From: Providencia rettgeri
Lineage (GTDB): Bacteria; Pseudomonadota; Gammaproteobacteria; Enterobacterales; Enterobacteriaceae
NCBI GenBank assembly: GCA_900455085.1
Contig: UGTZ01000001.1
Coordinates: 1,704,501 to 1,768,500, forward strand
Length of the DNA stretch: 64,000 nt
Direction of reading: 5' to 3'
Part shown: piece after piece, positions 36,012-44,904 of the stretch
Numbering within the stretch: position 1 is the stretch's first letter
Layout of the letters: the number at the start of each line of letters is the position of its first letter
Position numbers and translations under genes: made by a program
The notes under the pieces: generated by a model
Told to the model about the DNA's origin: nothing
The model's database searches: none
What the model saw: only the letters and a program-made list of their open reading frames with translations

Positions 36012-37247
36012 CTATAAAGCAATTATAATCCATGCAGCGGCTAATAGCATACACAATAGCGCGACAACTCCTCCAGATTTAGAAAATTCACCGAAAGAGA
36101 TTTTTACACCATATGCCGCTGATTGTTCAACGACAATAATTCCAGCAAGGCTACCGAAGACCAGTAAATTACTTGAAAAGCCTGAACCCAATACAAGAGC
36201 TGCGCCTAATGAATCGGCATTACCATCAGGTGTTAAGAATGGGACGAGTAACATAACTGAGGGATTATTTCCAACGATAGTGCTTAGAACACCTGTCACT
36301 AAAAATAGGGCTAATGGATTATTGAGATCCACACCGTAGCTTCGTAAATCCGTTAATAATTGCTGAGGAAGGCCTGTGGCGGCAAAAGCAGCGTTAACAA
36401 CAAATAACCCCATGATGAGTAATAGAAGATTACCGTCGACGAGTTTAAGCATATCACTCGAGGCAATGGACCGGTTTAATAATAAAAAACCAGCAGCAGT
36501 CAATGCTATAAGTTCTTTAGGAATATCAGTCACAATAAAGGCAATGATGACTGCGAAAGTAATAACACCAGCTTTTGCTGTCTCCCATACATTTAATGTT
36601 TCTTGGGTTGTTTGTGGGGAAGCTGCTAGCGTATTTTCTTTAGCCAAATACCAACGATTACGATATAACCAAACGAGTACCAACCATGTTAATGGTAAAG
36701 AAAGTAGGGCTGGTATTGCTGATGCTTGTAATAAGCCAACAAACGATATATCAAGCCCTTGGGCTGCGATCATATTTTGTGGGCTACCAATTAATGAACC
36801 GGCCGCGCCATTATTCGCCGCGAAACAAAAACCAAGTAAAAATGGAATTGGGTTTAAACCGCGAGATAAACTAATTGATACTAATAATGGTGTCATGGCG
36901 ACAACAACAACATCGTTAGTGAGTAATGCAGAAAGAAAGCCACCGACAAGAATTAAAACCGCGAGTAATGTAGGGGGTGAAACTTTTAGCATTGCCACTC
37001 GGTTTGCGGTCCAACTATAAAAACCAGACACAACAAAAGAAGCAGAAACGACCATAAGCCCAAATAGCATACCAATCGTTCGGTAATCGATAGCATTCCA
37101 CGCATGAGGCGGTGTAATACTGCCGATAGCCATCATAGCGAGGGCGCCAATAACCGCAGTGCCCGTTCTATCAACTTTGAAGCCAGGTAGCTTACCAAAG
37201 CCCATTGCAATATAAACCAAAAGAAAAACAATAACGGTCAACGTCAT
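36012..37247 (-). CDS. SLC13/ArsB-type anion permease
   Basis: An integral membrane protein of about 411 residues with some ten to eleven hydrophobic spans. Recognisable parts of the ion-transporter superfamily (ArsB, NhaD, SLC13) are LLTNDVVVVAMTPLL (about residues 108-122), FAANNGAAGSLIGSPQNMIAA (in short GSLIGSPQNM) and the repeat-related VGNNPSVMLLVPFL near 330. The two NxP/N-type loops usually form the substrate and sodium site. The substrate could be a dicarboxylate, sulfate or similar anion. The ATG at 37247 is preferred to the GTG at 37256; neither has a clear binding site. Confidence 0.82.
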   Translation of the reverse strand: MTLTVIVFLLVYIAMGFGKLPGFKVDRTGTAVIGALAMMAIGSITPPHAWNAIDYRTIGMLFGLMVVSASFVVSGFYSWTANRVAMLKVSPPTLLAVLILVGGFLSALLTNDVVVVAMTPLLVSISLSRGLNPIPFLLGFCFAANNGAAGSLIGSPQNMIAAQGLDISFVGLLQASAIPALLSLPLTWLVLVWLYRNRWYLAKENTLAASPQTTQETLNVWETAKAGVITFAVIIAFIVTDIPKELIALTAAGFLLLNRSIASSDMLKLVDGNLLLLIMGLFVVNAAFAATGLPQQLLTDLRSYGVDLNNPLALFLVTGVLSTIVGNNPSVMLLVPFLTPDGNADSLGAALVLGSGFSSNLLVFGSLAGIIVVEQSAAYGVKISFGEFSKSGGVVALLCMLLAAAWIIIAL

Positions 37248-37578
37248 GATATTCACATTTTAATTAAGAAAATTAGAGGTAATTTATCGATGAACACTCA
37301 GCGAAGCAAGGCTAAATAATGTATTGATAATAACATGTTGCAGTTAGCTCCATTTAAGATTGTCGCCAAAAGATAACAATAATGAAATTAAGAATGAAGT
37401 TTACAAATTGCGATAACAAGCATTGATTATAAGAAACGATAATATGATTTATTGCAGCATAAAAAGAAAAACAAAGAAAATACATTTGGTAATTTTATTA
37501 CAAAATTAAAAAAATACCTGTACAGGTGAAAATTTGATGGCAGCTCATAGGATTAAAAAAGAGAAATTGAAAATTAAT

Positions 37579-37594
37579 TGTGATAAAAGTCACT
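37579..37594. promoter_or_regulatory. CRP-like site 1 upstream of mtlA
   Basis: TGTGA-TAAAAG-TCACT, nine of the ten consensus half-site bases. Confidence 0.75.
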
Positions 37595-37622
37595 ATTTGA
37601 AGATAAATAACGGTTTTTGATT

Positions 37623-37638
37623 TGTGATTAAAATCACA
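37623..37638. promoter_or_regulatory. CRP-like site 2 upstream of mtlA (perfect core)
   Basis: TGTGA-TTAAAA-TCACA, a perfect match to both consensus half-sites. It is 44 bases from site 1, about four helical turns. Confidence 0.88.
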
Positions 37639-37694
37639 TAAAGTGATTTTTTAGTGCAAAAAAAGAGCAGTGTAATTTAGCAACATGAATTTTT

Positions 37695-37710
37695 TGTGAA
37701 CTATATCAAT
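37695..37710. promoter_or_regulatory. CRP-like site 3 upstream of mtlA (weak)
   Basis: TGTGA-ACTATA-TCAAT: one perfect half-site and a weak partner. Confidence 0.45.
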
Positions 37711-37738
37711 ATAAACATAGAGTGGATAGGGGGGGAAT

Positions 37739-37754
37739 GGTGACGTTGATCACA
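37739..37754. promoter_or_regulatory. CRP-like site 4 upstream of mtlA
   Basis: GGTGA-CGTTGA-TCACA, nine of ten half-site bases, about 120 bases upstream of the mtlA start. Confidence 0.7.
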
Positions 37755-37876
37755 TAAAGGCCCACGTGGTGCGAATCTGATAAAGCTCATGCTAGAGTGA
37801 AAGTGTTGAAAAAATCACGGACGTTATTTGGCGATAACGTTACAACTTTATCATTCTCGTACCACGGGGTTCTGTC

Positions 37877-39826
37877 ATGGTAACATCAAATATCAAATTA
37901 AAGGTACAGAATTTTGGGCGTTTCCTCAGTAATATGGTTATGCCTAATATCGGTGCTTTTATCGCTTGGGGATTAATTACTGCGTTATTTATCCCAACTG
38001 GCTGGTGGCCTAATGAGACATTAGCTCAACTTGTAGGCCCTATGATCACCTATTTACTACCACTATTAATCGGTTATACCGGTGGCCGTTTAGTCGGTGG
38101 AGAGCGGGGTGGAATAGTCGGTGCAATAACAACAATGGGCGTAATTGTTGGTGCCGACATGCCAATGTTTATGGGGGCAATGATTGCTGGCCCATTAGGC
38201 GGATATGCAATAAAACGTTTTGATTTGTGGATAGAAGGCAAAATTAAAACGGGTTTTGAAATGTTAGTGAATAATTTTTCATCTGGCATTATCGGTATGT
38301 TATTAGCCATTTTGGCTTATTTAGCGATTGGGCCTCTTGTTGCAGGGCTATCCAAGATATTAGCAGCCGGTGTAAATGTGATGGTGGAGAATAATTTACT
38401 TCCACTCACGTCTATTTTTGTTGAACCTGCCAAAATCTTATTTCTTAATAATGCTATCAATCACGGTATTTTTTCACCACTAGGTATTCAGCAAGCATCA
38501 GAAACAGGTGCATCCATCTTTTTCTTAATTGAAGCCAACCCTGGACCCGGTTTAGGTGTTTTACTCGCGTATATGTTTTTTGGCAAAGGTAATGCTAAGC
38601 AGTCTGCGCCAGGAGCCGCAATTATTCACTTTTTTGGTGGCATCCATGAAATTTATTTTCCTTACGTCTTAATGAATCCTCGGTTAATTCTTGCTGTTAT
38701 TCTGGGTGGAATGACAGGGGTATTTGTGATGAACCTTTTTCATGCTGGGTTAGTCTCTCCTGCATCCCCGGGCTCAATATTTGCAGTTCTACTGATGACG
38801 CCTAAATCATCACTTATCGGCGTTATTTTATCGGTCGCAAGTGCTACAGTTGTTTCTTTCATCGTTTCAGCTCTTTTATTAAAACGAACACGAATTGGTG
38901 ATGATGATGAACTCGAGAGTGCGACGAAAAAAATGCGTAATATGAAAACGCAATCAAAGTCATCATCAGTAAATTCAATCAATAAAGATGCTTCTATCAA
39001 TTTAGCTCAAGTGCACAACATTATTGTCGCTTGCGATGCAGGCATGGGCTCAAGTGCAATGGGAGCGGGGGTATTAGCCAAAAAAGTACGTGATGCTGGC
39101 TTGCTAGACATCACCGTCACTAATATGGCAATCAACGATTTACCAGAAAATGTTGATATTGTTATCACCCATAGAGATTTAACGCAAAGAGCGAAATCAT
39201 TTGCGCCAAATGCAATCCATATTTCTTTAACAAACTTCTTAGATAGTCAAACGTATAATGATTTAGTCACGAATTTAATAGCTAAAAAAAATCCTAAGGC
39301 AGCTAATGATGGGCATTTAATTAAACAAACTATTGTTGCGGCTAATGATGAGTCATATGACATAACCGAACATGAAGAGGCTTTGTTTACTTTAAGTGCG
39401 AAGCACATTCATTTAAATCTGGCGGCAGAAAATAAAACCCAAGCTATCCGCTTTGTAGGGCAGAAGCTAGTTGAAGGCGGGTATGTTGAGCCTGAATATA
39501 TAGAGGCTATGCTAGCTCGTGAAAAACTAACACCAACATATCTTGGAGAGTCTATTGCGGTACCTCACGGAACAATAGAAGCCAAAGACCGCGTATTAAA
39601 AACTGGCATTGTTATTTGCCAATATCCTAAAGGCGTACAATTTGGTGAAGAACCCGATGAAATTGCTCGCTTAGTGATTGGTATTGCAGCACAAAATAAT
39701 GAGCACATTGAAGTTATTACACGAATTACTTCCGCTTTAGATGAAGATGGGGTCATTGAGCGTTTATGTGAAACCCAAGATGTTCAGGAAGTACTCGAAA
39801 TTTTAGCGTCTCAAAGTGCAGCATAA
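37877..39826 (+). CDS. mtlA: Mannitol PTS transporter, enzyme IICBA
   Basis: Inner-membrane PTS permease of 649 residues (637 in E. coli) that imports and phosphorylates mannitol to mannitol 1-phosphate. Domains in order: IIC membrane part (about 1-340) with NNAINHGIFSPLG and the GGIHEIYFPYVLM loop, IIB with the phosphocysteine in VACDAGMGSSAMGAG (about residue 387), and IIA with the phosphohistidine in ESIAVPHGTIEAK (about residue 560). All key residues are present. Phosphate would come from HPr, encoded in this window. The upstream region has CRP-like sites, so catabolite control is likely. It is followed after 11 bases by mtlD. Confidence 0.96.
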   Translation: MVTSNIKLKVQNFGRFLSNMVMPNIGAFIAWGLITALFIPTGWWPNETLAQLVGPMITYLLPLLIGYTGGRLVGGERGGIVGAITTMGVIVGADMPMFMGAMIAGPLGGYAIKRFDLWIEGKIKTGFEMLVNNFSSGIIGMLLAILAYLAIGPLVAGLSKILAAGVNVMVENNLLPLTSIFVEPAKILFLNNAINHGIFSPLGIQQASETGASIFFLIEANPGPGLGVLLAYMFFGKGNAKQSAPGAAIIHFFGGIHEIYFPYVLMNPRLILAVILGGMTGVFVMNLFHAGLVSPASPGSIFAVLLMTPKSSLIGVILSVASATVVSFIVSALLLKRTRIGDDDELESATKKMRNMKTQSKSSSVNSINKDASINLAQVHNIIVACDAGMGSSAMGAGVLAKKVRDAGLLDITVTNMAINDLPENVDIVITHRDLTQRAKSFAPNAIHISLTNFLDSQTYNDLVTNLIAKKNPKAANDGHLIKQTIVAANDESYDITEHEEALFTLSAKHIHLNLAAENKTQAIRFVGQKLVEGGYVEPEYIEAMLAREKLTPTYLGESIAVPHGTIEAKDRVLKTGIVICQYPKGVQFGEEPDEIARLVIGIAAQNNEHIEVITRITSALDEDGVIERLCETQDVQEVLEILASQSAA

Positions 39827-39837
39827 GGAGAATAATA

Positions 39838-40998
39838 ATGAAAGTCATTCATTTTGGTGCAGGAAATATAGGCCGCGGTTTTATTGGTAAATTATTAGCA
39901 GACGCAAATTCACAAGTCACTTTTACGGATGTCAATCAGCCATTAATTGACCAACTAGCACATCAACAATCTTATAATGTTCATGTTGTTGGTCAGGAAA
40001 ATCGTATTGAGAAAGTCCAACACATTCACGCTGTTAATAGTAATGACCCTAAAACGATAGAGTTTATTGCAACGGCAGATATGCTTACAACAGCAGTCGG
40101 GCCTCAAGTGCTTGAAAAAATTGCCTCAACAATAGCTAAAGGCATTATTCATAGAAAATCGTTGGGAAATAACCAGCCACTCAATATTATTGCATGTGAA
40201 AATATGGTGAGAGGAACTAGCCAATTAAAGCAACATGTATTGGCTCAATTGCCTGAAGAGTTACATCAATGGGTTGAGCAGCATATTGGTTTTGTAGACT
40301 CCGCAGTTGACCGTATTGTTCCTCCGATGGAGGCAGCGAATGATGACCCGCTTGATGTTACCGTCGAATCCTTTAGTGAGTGGATTGTTGATCAGACACA
40401 ATTTGTTGGTGATATTCCTATTATCGAAGGAATGGAATTAACGGATAATCTAATGGCATTTGTCGAACGTAAGCTATTTACGTTAAATACAGGCCATGCA
40501 ATAACAGCTTATCTGGGACAATTATATGGATACCAAACAATTAGTGAAGCGATTGGCGATTTGAGGATCCACACTATTGTTAAATCGGCAATGAAAGAAA
40601 GCGGGCAAGTATTAATTCAACGTTATGGCTTTGATTCGAAAATACATAATCAATACATAGATAAAATACTGAGCCGCTTTGCGAACCCATATTTAAAAGA
40701 TGATGTTAGCCGAGTAGGACGACAACCTATGCGAAAATTAAGTTCAAATGATCGCCTAATTAAGCCGTTATTAGGTACATTTGAATATCAATTATCACAT
40801 GAAAATCTGATCATAGGTATTGCAGCGGCATTGCATTTTAGGTGTGAAACTGATCCCCAAGCAAATGAAATGGCAAAGTTAATTGCAGACAAAGGACTTA
40901 CCCAAGCGGTCATTCAACTTTGTGGAATAGAGCAATATCCAGAGGTAATTGATAAAATTTGTACTCAATACCAGTTAATGATGTTGAGTAAAAAGTAA
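39838..40998 (+). CDS. mtlD: Mannitol-1-phosphate 5-dehydrogenase
   Basis: NAD-dependent enzyme of 386 residues (382 in E. coli) that oxidises mannitol 1-phosphate to fructose 6-phosphate. The NAD motif is at the N-terminus (HFGAGNIGRGFIGKLL) and the family core includes ENMVRGTSQLK, FVDSAVDRIVPP and the catalytic-site segment KLFTLNTGHAITAYLG. AAGGAG precedes the ATG. It is the second gene of mtlADR. Confidence 0.96.
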   Translation: MKVIHFGAGNIGRGFIGKLLADANSQVTFTDVNQPLIDQLAHQQSYNVHVVGQENRIEKVQHIHAVNSNDPKTIEFIATADMLTTAVGPQVLEKIASTIAKGIIHRKSLGNNQPLNIIACENMVRGTSQLKQHVLAQLPEELHQWVEQHIGFVDSAVDRIVPPMEAANDDPLDVTVESFSEWIVDQTQFVGDIPIIEGMELTDNLMAFVERKLFTLNTGHAITAYLGQLYGYQTISEAIGDLRIHTIVKSAMKESGQVLIQRYGFDSKIHNQYIDKILSRFANPYLKDDVSRVGRQPMRKLSSNDRLIKPLLGTFEYQLSHENLIIGIAAALHFRCETDPQANEMAKLIADKGLTQAVIQLCGIEQYPEVIDKICTQYQLMMLSKK

Positions 40999-41031
40999 TA
41001 TTACGGATAATGGGTTAATTATTGAGGTTCA

Positions 41032-41085
41032 ATCACTTTATGGCTACCTACTATGTGAAAGCAAGTAATATAGCCATAAAGTGAT
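41032..41085 (+). promoter_or_regulatory. Perfect 15-bp inverted repeat between mtlD and mtlR
   Basis: ATCACTTTATGGCTA (41032-41046) and TAGCCATAAAGTGAT (41071-41085) are perfect reverse complements with a 24-base loop. The second arm ends 13 bases before the mtlR ATG. No U-tract follows, so it is not a simple terminator. It may shape mtlR expression through RNA folding or be a binding site. Confidence 0.75.
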
Positions 41086-41098
41086 AAAAGAAGCTAAT

Positions 41099-41629
41099 AT
41101 GGAAAATAAACAAAACATTGAAAATCAAATTCTTGAGCGGTTGAATCAACGACCAGAGGTGCACTTATTTGTTCAAGATGTCGTTATTTTAATTTCACAA
41201 GCTATTGATAAATTAATGTTAAAAGTTTTCAGAAAGGATGACTATGCAGTAAAATATGCAGTTGAGCCTCTTTTAACTGGAAATGGCCCATTAGGGGAGT
41301 TATCGGTTCGTTTGAAACTCTTATTTGCGTTAGGGGCTATTTCTCGTGAAACCTATGAAGATATAGAATTATTTCTTGCTTTGAATGAGTCATTATCTGC
41401 AGAAAAAATAAATATAAATTTTACGGATGATGAAATTTTAGGCAGTATTAAAATGCTTCATTGTATGGAACCATTACCAGAAATGATGAGATTTAATCAG
41501 CCGGAAGATCTTATTGATAATCAATTAATTGAATTGCAAAAACACCGTTTTCAGCAAATGATCAAATCTTCATTGATATTGTCTGTAACAGCCTTAATTA
41601 CCCAAATTATCGAAACGGATGTATTTTAA
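41099..41629 (+). CDS. mtlR: Mannitol operon repressor MtlR
   Basis: A 176-residue protein of the MtlR/YggD fold, slightly shorter than E. coli MtlR (195). Typical parts are VEPLLTGNGPLGELSVRLKLLFALGAIS and YEDIELFLALNE, quoted here in shorter form: LLTGNGPLGELSVRLKLL. In E. coli it represses the mtl operon; it has no classical HTH and may act with another protein. I prefer the ATG at 41099 (MENKQNIENQ), as an in-frame upstream start at 41081 falls inside the hairpin. Confidence 0.9.
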   Translation: MENKQNIENQILERLNQRPEVHLFVQDVVILISQAIDKLMLKVFRKDDYAVKYAVEPLLTGNGPLGELSVRLKLLFALGAISRETYEDIELFLALNESLSAEKININFTDDEILGSIKMLHCMEPLPEMMRFNQPEDLIDNQLIELQKHRFQQMIKSSLILSVTALITQIIETDVF

Positions 41630-41725
41630 AATAGGTTATTCTATTATCTCTATTTTACTGTTTACTTACCAAGGTAAATATGTTTGAAATAATACGTTAT
41701 TAGCCGAGAATCAGCAGAGTATCGA

Positions 41726-42145
41726 ATGAATATTATTATTGCACATGAAATCACCACTGAAGATAAAGAGGAGTTACTTGCAGGGTTGCGTAGTTTTAAT
41801 ACTCAGTTTTTAAATGCCGACCGGTTTGGTTCATTAGGAATTTATTTTAAAAATGATGATGGTGTGATGCTTGGTGGTTTACTTGCCTCAATTAAGGCAA
41901 ATTGGTTATGTATTGATTATTTATGGGTTAGTGAAATTGTCAGAAATGATGGATTAGGGCGTGAATTGATGTATACCGCTGAACGGGAAGCAATAAAATT
42001 AGGTTGTATTCATAGCTTAGTTGACACATTTAGTTTTCAAGCCTTGCCATTTTATGAAAAATTAGGATATGTGAAACAAATGTCATTACCTGACTTCCCG
42101 GAGACAGGCATGCAACGACATTATTTAACTAAACGTGATATATAA
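41726..42145 (+). CDS. GNAT family N-acetyltransferase
   Basis: A 139-residue acetyltransferase. The acetyl-CoA binding region is NDGLGRELMYTAEREA (about residues 74-89), a variant of the R/Q-x-x-G-x-G/A pattern, preceded by the strand LCIDYLWVSEIV and followed by DTFSFQALPFYEKLGYVKQ near the end, typical of small-molecule or antibiotic acetylating GNATs. The substrate is unknown. It stands alone between mtlR and the degraded T6SS effector. Confidence 0.85.
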   Translation: MNIIIAHEITTEDKEELLAGLRSFNTQFLNADRFGSLGIYFKNDDGVMLGGLLASIKANWLCIDYLWVSEIVRNDGLGRELMYTAEREAIKLGCIHSLVDTFSFQALPFYEKLGYVKQMSLPDFPETGMQRHYLTKRDI

Positions 42146-42159
42146 AAAGTACCTATAAA

Positions 42160-42561
42160 TTATGGCATGATCGGTTTAGTCGATAAATATTGTGCTGCAT
42201 AATCAGGTAGGCGGGCCTTTATTTTATCAATTGTTATTTCAGCAATGACACCACTTGTCGGTACTAACTCGTTTGTTTCAACGAAAATATTCTCTGAACA
42301 AAAGAACTGATTAGATGAGAATGATTTTTCTGGTGAAGTAACTAATGGTTTACTCTTAGTCCTATTGATAAAGCGATTAGAGAAAACCAGATAATTTTTA
42401 ATATTAATAGATTTATCTTCAGTATCTACAAAATTTTGCCAATAGCTAATTAAAGCGTCAGATAAATAATTATTAAAAATGAAGGTGTCTTGCATAATTA
42501 ACCGATTAATAAGCATTTTGACGAACTTTAAAGGGTTGTAAAATCCTATTCCAGATTTCAA
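42160..42561 (-). CDS. Unrecognised small protein downstream of the effector remnant
   Basis: A 133-residue open frame whose start overlaps the stop of the lipase-effector remnant (ATGA). I do not recognise its family. It lacks a signal peptide and clear membrane spans. It is rich in Asn, Ile, Lys and Ser and AT-rich in base use, unlike the T6SS genes to its right. Its place directly behind an effector gene is that of an immunity gene, which is only a suggestion. A later internal ATG (MLINRLIMQ or MQDTFIF) could be the real start. Confidence 0.5.
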   Translation of the reverse strand: MKSGIGFYNPLKFVKMLINRLIMQDTFIFNNYLSDALISYWQNFVDTEDKSINIKNYLVFSNRFINRTKSKPLVTSPEKSFSSNQFFCSENIFVETNELVPTSGVIAEITIDKIKARLPDYAAQYLSTKPIMP

Positions 42562-42977
42562 TCATTTGTTATATTTGTCTTAATAATGAATTCTAAAATT
42601 TCTTTAAACATTTCTTTTCTATCTAAATTTATAGAATATTTAGGCACTGTACCGTCACCGTGCCCGCCCTCATAATCCATTGATGGCGTACTTTTCCATT
42701 TATTGCTAGATTTGAGTAACGCATATTTGCGCTTATCGCCATACATCTCAGTAGAACGGTTGTCGTCAGACAGAATCGCCCGTATCTTTATGTTTTAAGT
42801 TAGACTCCATAATGCCAGGTAAAAAAATAACAGGAACCACTTTGGTTGCAGGGACATAAAGGTGGGCTTTGGCGTTCCGTGATTGATGTTCAGTCGTACA
42901 TTCCCAAGAAACCCGTTTTTTCACATCAAATTGACAAAATGGTGCTGGATATTTTCGCCTTGTTCATCCTGACTCAT
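42558..42977 (-). pseudogene. Remnant of a T6SS lipase-type (alpha/beta hydrolase) effector
   Basis: Pieces in two or three frames read like an alpha/beta hydrolase effector. The N-terminal part gives MSQDEQGENIQHHF, then KRVSWECTTEHQSRNAKAHL and VVPVIFLPGIMESNLKHKDT. It then jumps straight to a C-terminal part with GGHGDGTVPKYSINL and ILEFIIKTNITND. The core with the nucleophile region is absent, so several hundred residues are deleted, and small frame shifts are present near 42780 and 42935. GDGTVP is typical of lipases that hold the catalytic aspartate near the end. It is a dead gene at the distal end of the T6SS cluster. Confidence 0.72.
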
Positions 42978-43108
42978 TGTATTTTCTTCAAATTGAGCAT
43001 GCCGATGATTGATTTGATATTCCCACTTATACTCAAATACATTTATTTATGAAAAATAAGGCGAGAATGATGACAATATCGATGAGCAATTTATCGAGTG
43101 ATAGGAAA

Positions 43109-44452
43109 TTATTTATTTTGCTGAATCAATGCATACCGGTTCAATAGTTGCTTAAAGTGGGTATCAATACGTTGATATTCTGATTCAGGTACAGTGCCTT
43201 GCGCTTGTAATTGTTCTAGTTGGCGTAGCTCTTCTTCGAGTGGCAACCCTTGATGAAAATGTTGACGTGCATTAAAAATAATCGTTTTTAATTCAGACCC
43301 AGTGATATAGCTGCGAGGTTTACCATCGAGACTGTCTAAGCGCGTACTGAGATTATTTAACTCTGACATTCCTTCAGACCACTGTTGGAGTTTATCGCGA
43401 GATGACGCATTGATTTGCATATTTTGCTGCCATTTATCGTTTAACGCTCTGACTTCTTGCCGTTCACCATATTGCTTCGTGAGGTAACTCACCATGCTTA
43501 ATCCATACTGTTGAGACCAAATTGGGGAGACGGACTCTAATTCTACGAGGTAGTTATCGATTACCTTGAGTTTTTCAGGAGAAAAACTATTCGGTTGCGC
43601 GGCATTAGGTTGTAATTGTTGCTCAAGAATTGAGGCAATATTCGGCGTAAAGTCAGGTAACTGGGGTAGCGCTTGCGCTAAAACGTGGTTATTGATTTGC
43701 GGGTGTAACACATACAAAGTTCCTGCACACAGCGCGCCTGTGAGCACAATACCGAAAGCCAGACCCACACAAATGCCTTTGCGGTAAGAAGGCTTGGTCG
43801 GTGTCGGTGTGCTGATAGTGGCATTGGCCTTGATGGAAATTGGCGTTGCTGCGGCACGGGCATGAAATGATGATGGCGAAGTTTTTGGCAATTGCAGTGG
43901 CGTTGGTGGAATAAAGCCACTGTCGGGAACATCGGTATTTTCGAGCTGCTTGGCTTGGGTGGTGAGCAAGTTTTGCAGTCGTTCCAGCTGAGTGAGGTGT
44001 TTGAGCTCTAATGTTTGCAGCAACTGTCCGATTTGGTTGAGGGTGGCTTCAGTTTGATACAGTGCTGGCAGGTCTGCATAAACAGGTGCATGAGCGCGTA
44101 ACCCTGTCATGAGTTGTTGGCTCAGCGTAGCGAGGATCTCAACCCGGGCATGGGTCTGTTGTGGCCATAATCCTTGCCAGTGGCGGCTCAGTAAATGTTG
44201 GAGTAAAGATAAGCCTTCGTTTAATCCCGCAATGCCATTTTGATGCTGGCGGATCAGGGTAAACCACGCGCAAGTTTGTAAATCAGCGCCATTTTGGTTG
44301 AATAAGGACAAACATAGCCCATGAGCTCGAGCCCAGTCAACATCAGGGCGGGCAGGGTGGAAGCGTTTGTTTAACTCGTCTTTAAGGGCAGAGAAATCAG
44401 TCAAGGTGCGAGGGTCGCCACCAAGGCGTAATGTGTTTAAATCTGGGGTCAT
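43109..44452 (-). CDS. vasL: T6SS VasL-type (ImpA N-terminal domain) membrane protein
   Basis: A 447-residue protein with an ImpA_N domain (about residues 8-130: GGDPRTLTDFSALKDELNKR and WARAHGLCLSLF), a linker, one membrane span (about 228-250, ICVGLAFGIVLTGALCAGTLYV) and a C-terminal VasL domain with FSPEKLKVIDNYLVELE, SPIWSQQYGLSMVSYL and DGKPRSYITGSELKT. Such TssA-related proteins occur in T6SS clusters of Vibrio and enterobacteria and help sheath assembly or anchoring. It is the last intact T6SS gene of the cluster on this side. No frameshift is seen. Confidence 0.85.
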   Translation of the reverse strand: MTPDLNTLRLGGDPRTLTDFSALKDELNKRFHPARPDVDWARAHGLCLSLFNQNGADLQTCAWFTLIRQHQNGIAGLNEGLSLLQHLLSRHWQGLWPQQTHARVEILATLSQQLMTGLRAHAPVYADLPALYQTEATLNQIGQLLQTLELKHLTQLERLQNLLTTQAKQLENTDVPDSGFIPPTPLQLPKTSPSSFHARAAATPISIKANATISTPTPTKPSYRKGICVGLAFGIVLTGALCAGTLYVLHPQINNHVLAQALPQLPDFTPNIASILEQQLQPNAAQPNSFSPEKLKVIDNYLVELESVSPIWSQQYGLSMVSYLTKQYGERQEVRALNDKWQQNMQINASSRDKLQQWSEGMSELNNLSTRLDSLDGKPRSYITGSELKTIIFNARQHFHQGLPLEEELRQLEQLQAQGTVPESEYQRIDTHFKQLLNRYALIQQNK

Positions 44453-44474
44453 AGTCTTCTCACGCTATCGTCGG

Positions 44475-44903
44475 TTAAATCGTATCGAATTGTTTTTTCA
44501 GATGGTGGACGAGAATGCGTCCATCCGGCATAAACTCAGTGCCATAACGGATTAACCCTTGCGCATGTAATTCAACCTCAAGGGCGTAATGGAGTGCCCC
44601 AAAGCTATTTTGCGGTAATAACACTAAAGAGAGTGATTTGATACGGGGCTCATACTTGAGTAACGTTGCTGATAAAATGGTCATCATATTGTGAGCGGTA
44701 CCGGGGAGACCTTGGATCATTTTACTCATATCGGGGAGTCCGTAGTCGGGAAGATGTTCGATGCTACCCGCTCTGGCGTTGAGAATGCGGCGAATATTGT
44801 CCATCACGGACACCATCACTTGGTCATGTTCTGGGATAGCATCAATATCTAATCCTCCCGCAAAATACCCCGTCAACATTTCATATAATGAAGGCTGGGA
44901 CAT
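44475..44903 (-). CDS. tssE: T6SS baseplate protein TssE
   Basis: A 142-residue baseplate wedge protein related to phage T4 gp25. The family signature is seen as VMDNIRRILNARAGS (about residues 31-45), then LPDYGLPDM and the C-terminal RIKSLSLVLL strand region. Its first codon follows the tssJ stop with one base between. Together with TssF, TssG and TssK it builds the baseplate on which the sheath assembles. Confidence 0.9.
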   Translation of the reverse strand: MSQPSLYEMLTGYFAGGLDIDAIPEHDQVMVSVMDNIRRILNARAGSIEHLPDYGLPDMSKMIQGLPGTAHNMMTILSATLLKYEPRIKSLSLVLLPQNSFGALHYALEVELHAQGLIRYGTEFMPDGRILVHHLKKQFDTI

Positions 44904-44904
44904 G

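Larger units (their letters stand above)
37248..37876. promoter_or_regulatory. Regulatory region of the mannitol operon
   Basis: About 630 bases between the divergent permease gene and mtlA, holding three good and one weak CRP-like sites between 37579 and 37754, listed separately. The rest is AT-rich without coding signals. E. coli mtlA also has an array of CRP sites and is repressed by MtlR. No clear -10/-35 pair is called. Confidence 0.7.

Noticed and set aside
36376..37020. Plus-strand 214-residue frame opposite the anion permease
   Set aside because: Antisense shadow of a membrane protein gene; its composition follows from the complementary hydrophobic codons.
42846..43052. Plus-strand 68-residue frame
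   Set aside because: The minus strand there encodes recognisable lipase-effector sequence (VVPVIFLPGIM), so the plus frame is a shadow.
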